Shown here: positions 61,216-64,000 of the stretch, piece after piece
Layout of the letters: each line of letters begins with the position of its first letter
How positions within the stretch are numbered: the stretch's first letter is position 1
Assembly (NCBI RefSeq): GCF_018811945.1
Contig: NZ_JACRVU010000001.1
Span: 318,706-382,705, forward strand
Direction: 5' to 3'
Source of the DNA: Gluconobacter sp. P1C6_b
GTDB taxonomy: Bacteria; Pseudomonadota; Alphaproteobacteria; Acetobacterales; Acetobacteraceae
Length of the DNA stretch: 64,000 bases
The notes under the pieces: model-generated
Told to the model about the DNA's origin: nothing
The model's database searches: none
Seen by the model: only the letters and a program-made list of their open reading frames with translations
Translations under genes and position numbers: made by a program

Positions 61216-63702
61216 ATGCCGTCGATACCCCGTCCCGATCCGTTTCCATCGTCTCCCACCCGAACCGGACGCGCCGTCCTCGGCATCTTCCTCTTCCTGC
61301 TTCTCGGTGTCCTGACGCTGTTCCCGGTCCGGGCGGCCGATACCACCACAGCCACCCCCCTGAACCAGCAGGAAGCACAGCAGCTCCTCAACGTCCTGAA
61401 CAACCCCAAGGAGCGGGACGCCTTCACCCATACCCTCTCCCTGATGGCGCGCGGCCTTCAGGTTGAAACCCCGGCAGCAACACCGGCACCTGCGACCGCA
61501 GCGCCGGCAAAAGCCACACCGGCCAAAGCGGCCGCCGCCAAGCCCGTCGCCGAAGTCCCGCCCGATATCCATACCGGCCTGAGCAGCATCCGCCTTCAGG
61601 CGCTGGGCTATCTGCACAATTTCCTCGGCCTGTTCAGCGATCTCGGAATCGTCGGTCGCTGGGCGCATACGACACTCGCCTCGGCCGACACCCGCACCAC
61701 GATTCTCCATGCCTTCGCTGGAGGCCTCGTGGCCATGGTCTGCGGCCTCGTGCTGGAGCGGATCGTCTCCCTCAGCCTGCGCAAACCCCTTCGCCAGCTC
61801 ACGCAGAACGCTGAAAACAGGGAACAGCGCAACACCACCGAAACCGAGGCCACCACGCCGCAGGAACCCATCGTCGACGGCTCCAGCCAGACCCGCGCCG
61901 CGGACCAGCGGAGACAGGTCGAAACCCTGCGCTTCCTTGCCCGCGTCCCCTACGCGCTGGGGCATTTCGCGCTGAAGGCCATTCCCGTCCTGGCCTTTCT
62001 GGCCGTCGCCTATCTCGCCGTTCTGGTCCTGCCCTGGAGCGAGAAGACCGACAACGTCATCACAACGCTCGCCAACTGCTATGCTGCCGCCCGCTGCCTG
62101 TATCTGTTTGTCGAGACAGGCTTCGCGCCCCGCTCCCCCACCATCCGCCTGCTGCCCGCAACGGATGCGACCGCTTTCCTGCTGACCCGCTGGTGGAACG
62201 TGCTGGTGGCAGCGCCAGCCATCATCTTCTGCCTCTCCACACTGGGCAGCCAGTTCAACCTCTCCCCGCGCGGCACGGACGCCATGATCCGTGGCGTGGT
62301 CCTGATCGAGCACATCCTGATCGCCATCTTCATCTGGCGCATCCGGCACCTCGTCAGCCGCGCGCTTCAGCCCCGCGCCGTTCCCGACACCGCGATGTGG
62401 ACCTTCATCGTCGCCATCACACGCCTGTGGTGGGTCCCGGCCATGTTCCTCGACGTCTCGCTCTGGGTCGTCTGGGCCGCGCATCTGCCCGGCGGCTATC
62501 GCTGGATCCTCGACACCACCGGCATCACCATCGGCATCCTGGTCGCCTCGCGGCTGGTCGCGGTCATGGCCTACGGCCTGCAGGACCGATTCTTCCGCAT
62601 CAACCCGGTCCTGACCGAGCGCTTTCCCGATCTTCAGAAGCGCGCCGACCGCTACTATCCCTTCGCCCGCAGGATCCTGACCGGTGTTCTGCTGTTCCTG
62701 ACCCTGATCGCCATGACCGAAGCCTGGGGCCTGCCCACATTCGGCTTCTTCATGCACAACGCCGTCGGCCGTCACCTGATGGATGCCGTCCTGACGATGC
62801 TGGTCGCCCTCACCGTGGCCGTCACGATCTGGGAAATCATCAACGCCTTCCTGAGCCAGCAGCTCACCCGCTTCGAGAAGTCGGACCAGATGTCGCGCGC
62901 AACCCGCCTGCGCACGGTCCTGCCCATCATCCGGACAGTCCTTCTGGCGATCATTATCATCATCGTCGCGGTCACAACGCTCTCGCAGATCGGCATCAAC
63001 GTTACCCCGCTGCTCACGGGTGCAGGCATCATGGGTGCCGCCATCGCCTTCGGTTCGCAGAGCCTGGTCAAGGACTTCATCACGGGCTTCTTCATGCTCG
63101 TGGAAGACGCCATCCAGGTCGGTGACTGGGTGACGACCGGCGGCGTATCGGGAACAGTGGAAAACCTCTCGATCCGCACCGTGAAGGTCCGCGACATCAA
63201 CGGCGACCTTCACATCATCCCGTTCTCGTCCGTCTCCTCGATCGCCAACACCGCCCGCGGCTACAACCAGGTCATCGTCAAGCAGCAGCTTGACCTTTCC
63301 GAGGACCTGCCCCGCGTCACCGCCATCATGGCGAAAACGCTCAAGGAAATGCGCGACGATCCGGTTTTCGGCCCCATGATCCTGTCGGACTACAACGATC
63401 TGGGCGTGGACAACAGCGACAGCGGCGGCGCCACCCTCCTCGGCAGCTTCCGCACGACGCCCATGATGAAATGGAAGGTCAAACGCGAGTTCTACCGCCG
63501 CATCACCAATCAGCTCGCTGCCGCAAGTGTCAAGTTCTACACGGGCACGTCCTACTTCACGACACCGCCCGGCAACGCCATGCGCATCACCGCAGACGTC
63601 GCCCTGCCGGCTCCTGCCAATGACGCCCCCGCCACTCCAAAGCCGCCGGTTCAGGATGGGGCGCAGGACAACGGCAAGCCTGACGGCCATACACCAGCCT
63701 GA
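61216..63702 (+). CDS. Large MscS-family mechanosensitive channel
   Basis: An 828-residue channel of the YbiO/large MscS class protecting against osmotic downshift. A signal-like segment (GIFLFLLLGVLTLFPVRA), an Ala/Pro/Lys linker and several membrane helices precede the MscS core GIMGAAIAFGSQSLVKDFITGFF, followed by the beta domain VGDWVTTGGVSGTVENLSIRTVKVRD. The C-terminus is Pro/Asp-rich. AAGGA lies 14 bases before ATG 61216; the frame is open from 61087 but shows no coding signs. Confidence 0.92.
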   Translation: MPSIPRPDPFPSSPTRTGRAVLGIFLFLLLGVLTLFPVRAADTTTATPLNQQEAQQLLNVLNNPKERDAFTHTLSLMARGLQVETPAATPAPATAAPAKATPAKAAAAKPVAEVPPDIHTGLSSIRLQALGYLHNFLGLFSDLGIVGRWAHTTLASADTRTTILHAFAGGLVAMVCGLVLERIVSLSLRKPLRQLTQNAENREQRNTTETEATTPQEPIVDGSSQTRAADQRRQVETLRFLARVPYALGHFALKAIPVLAFLAVAYLAVLVLPWSEKTDNVITTLANCYAAARCLYLFVETGFAPRSPTIRLLPATDATAFLLTRWWNVLVAAPAIIFCLSTLGSQFNLSPRGTDAMIRGVVLIEHILIAIFIWRIRHLVSRALQPRAVPDTAMWTFIVAITRLWWVPAMFLDVSLWVVWAAHLPGGYRWILDTTGITIGILVASRLVAVMAYGLQDRFFRINPVLTERFPDLQKRADRYYPFARRILTGVLLFLTLIAMTEAWGLPTFGFFMHNAVGRHLMDAVLTMLVALTVAVTIWEIINAFLSQQLTRFEKSDQMSRATRLRTVLPIIRTVLLAIIIIIVAVTTLSQIGINVTPLLTGAGIMGAAIAFGSQSLVKDFITGFFMLVEDAIQVGDWVTTGGVSGTVENLSIRTVKVRDINGDLHIIPFSSVSSIANTARGYNQVIVKQQLDLSEDLPRVTAIMAKTLKEMRDDPVFGPMILSDYNDLGVDNSDSGGATLLGSFRTTPMMKWKVKREFYRRITNQLAAASVKFYTGTSYFTTPPGNAMRITADVALPAPANDAPATPKPPVQDGAQDNGKPDGHTPA

Positions 63703-63921
63703 TTTCCGACCGGCCCCACCCGGGGGCCGGTCCATCACGCCTGCACCCACAATTATTAATCAATTAAATAAAGTCTTGCATTAATAGGCTGACAGGCTCA
63801 TCCTGTCCCCCACAATATCGAGAACCCCCCTCCCGGTTCCCGCAGACGATTTCCCGGCCCGACCTTCCCGCGGCCCCGCATCGCCCGCCAATCGGCGAGG
63901 ATCATGCCAAGGAATCCAGTG

Positions 63922-64000
63922 ATGTCTCTTGTCCTGGTCTCATCAGACACATCCACCCCCGATCAGAAGACCGTCACGGCCGCCCCCACCGACACCCCGA
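63922..64000 (+). CDS. Start of an unidentified gene, 5' part only
   Basis: An open frame begins at ATG 63922 (AAGGA 9 bases upstream) or ATG 63904 (GAGGAT upstream) and runs to the window end: MSLVLVSSDTSTPDQKTVTA, then Pro/Thr-rich. It follows an AT-rich stretch near 63745-63800 that could hold its promoter. Too short to identify. Confidence 0.4.
   Translation, partial: MSLVLVSSDTSTPDQKTVTAAPTDTP

Noticed and set aside
61126..63750. 874-codon open frame on the minus strand
   Set aside because: Antisense shadow of the MscS channel gene; Gly/Asp-rich, no recognisable domain and no start context.
1..64000. CRISPR arrays, rRNA genes, prophage or replication-origin features
   Set aside because: No regularly spaced repeats, rRNA sequence, phage structural genes or origin-type repeats were seen.

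Overview
The window looks like the chromosome of an acetic acid bacterium (Acetobacteraceae, most like Gluconobacter). The signs are a GC-rich alphaproteobacterial gene style, an isolated 2-oxoglutarate dehydrogenase E1 gene, several large TonB-dependent receptors, a Hint-domain surface protein of the kind common in this family, and an alphaproteobacterial GyrA/UvrA/SSB set. The genus is inferred from content; no search was run.

Layout. 1-4.4 kb: a partial secreted protein, an HSL-type esterase, sucA and a small lipoprotein. 4.6-27.1 kb is accessory DNA. It opens with a relaxase (MobA/MobL) remnant cut by a 353-bp deleted IS5-type element. Next comes a 10-kb module (5.1-15.5 kb): a luciferase-like flavin monooxygenase, two AhpD/CMD proteins and a TonB receptor, divergent from a peptide/nickel-type ABC importer. 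A second, inverted remnant of the same IS follows. Then come two AT-richer genes (GNAT, S41 peptidase), a two-component system (sensor kinase plus unusual NtrC-like regulator) divergent from a four-gene tripartite efflux operon, and a palindromic IS remnant beside tRNA-Lys.

27.3-45.5 kb is mostly backbone: tRNA-Lys(TTT), arfB, a second TonB receptor, a duplicated-repeat Hint protein, gyrA-coaD-cyclophilin, a small lipoprotein, ssb/uvrA with a candidate SOS box, a CPBP-family membrane protein, trhO, and an orphan autotransporter heptosyltransferase.

45.7-54.0 kb is a purine degradation region: guanine deaminase, a DUF3034 barrel protein, and a five-gene operon (flavin monooxygenase, allantoinase, OHCU decarboxylase, 5-hydroxyisourate hydrolase, NCS2 permease) divergent from a LysR regulator. 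No classical uricase is present; the flavin monooxygenase probably supplies urate oxidation. 54-64 kb holds a third TonB receptor, a secreted cupin, a DsbD-type thiol reductase, a PRISE-type reductase divergent from an HxlR regulator, a large MscS channel and the start of one more gene.

The best candidates for an undescribed system are the IS-bounded uptake/monooxygenase module, the efflux system with its nested palindromic operator and GAFTGA-less regulator, and the Hint protein with an unlinked heptosyltransferase.
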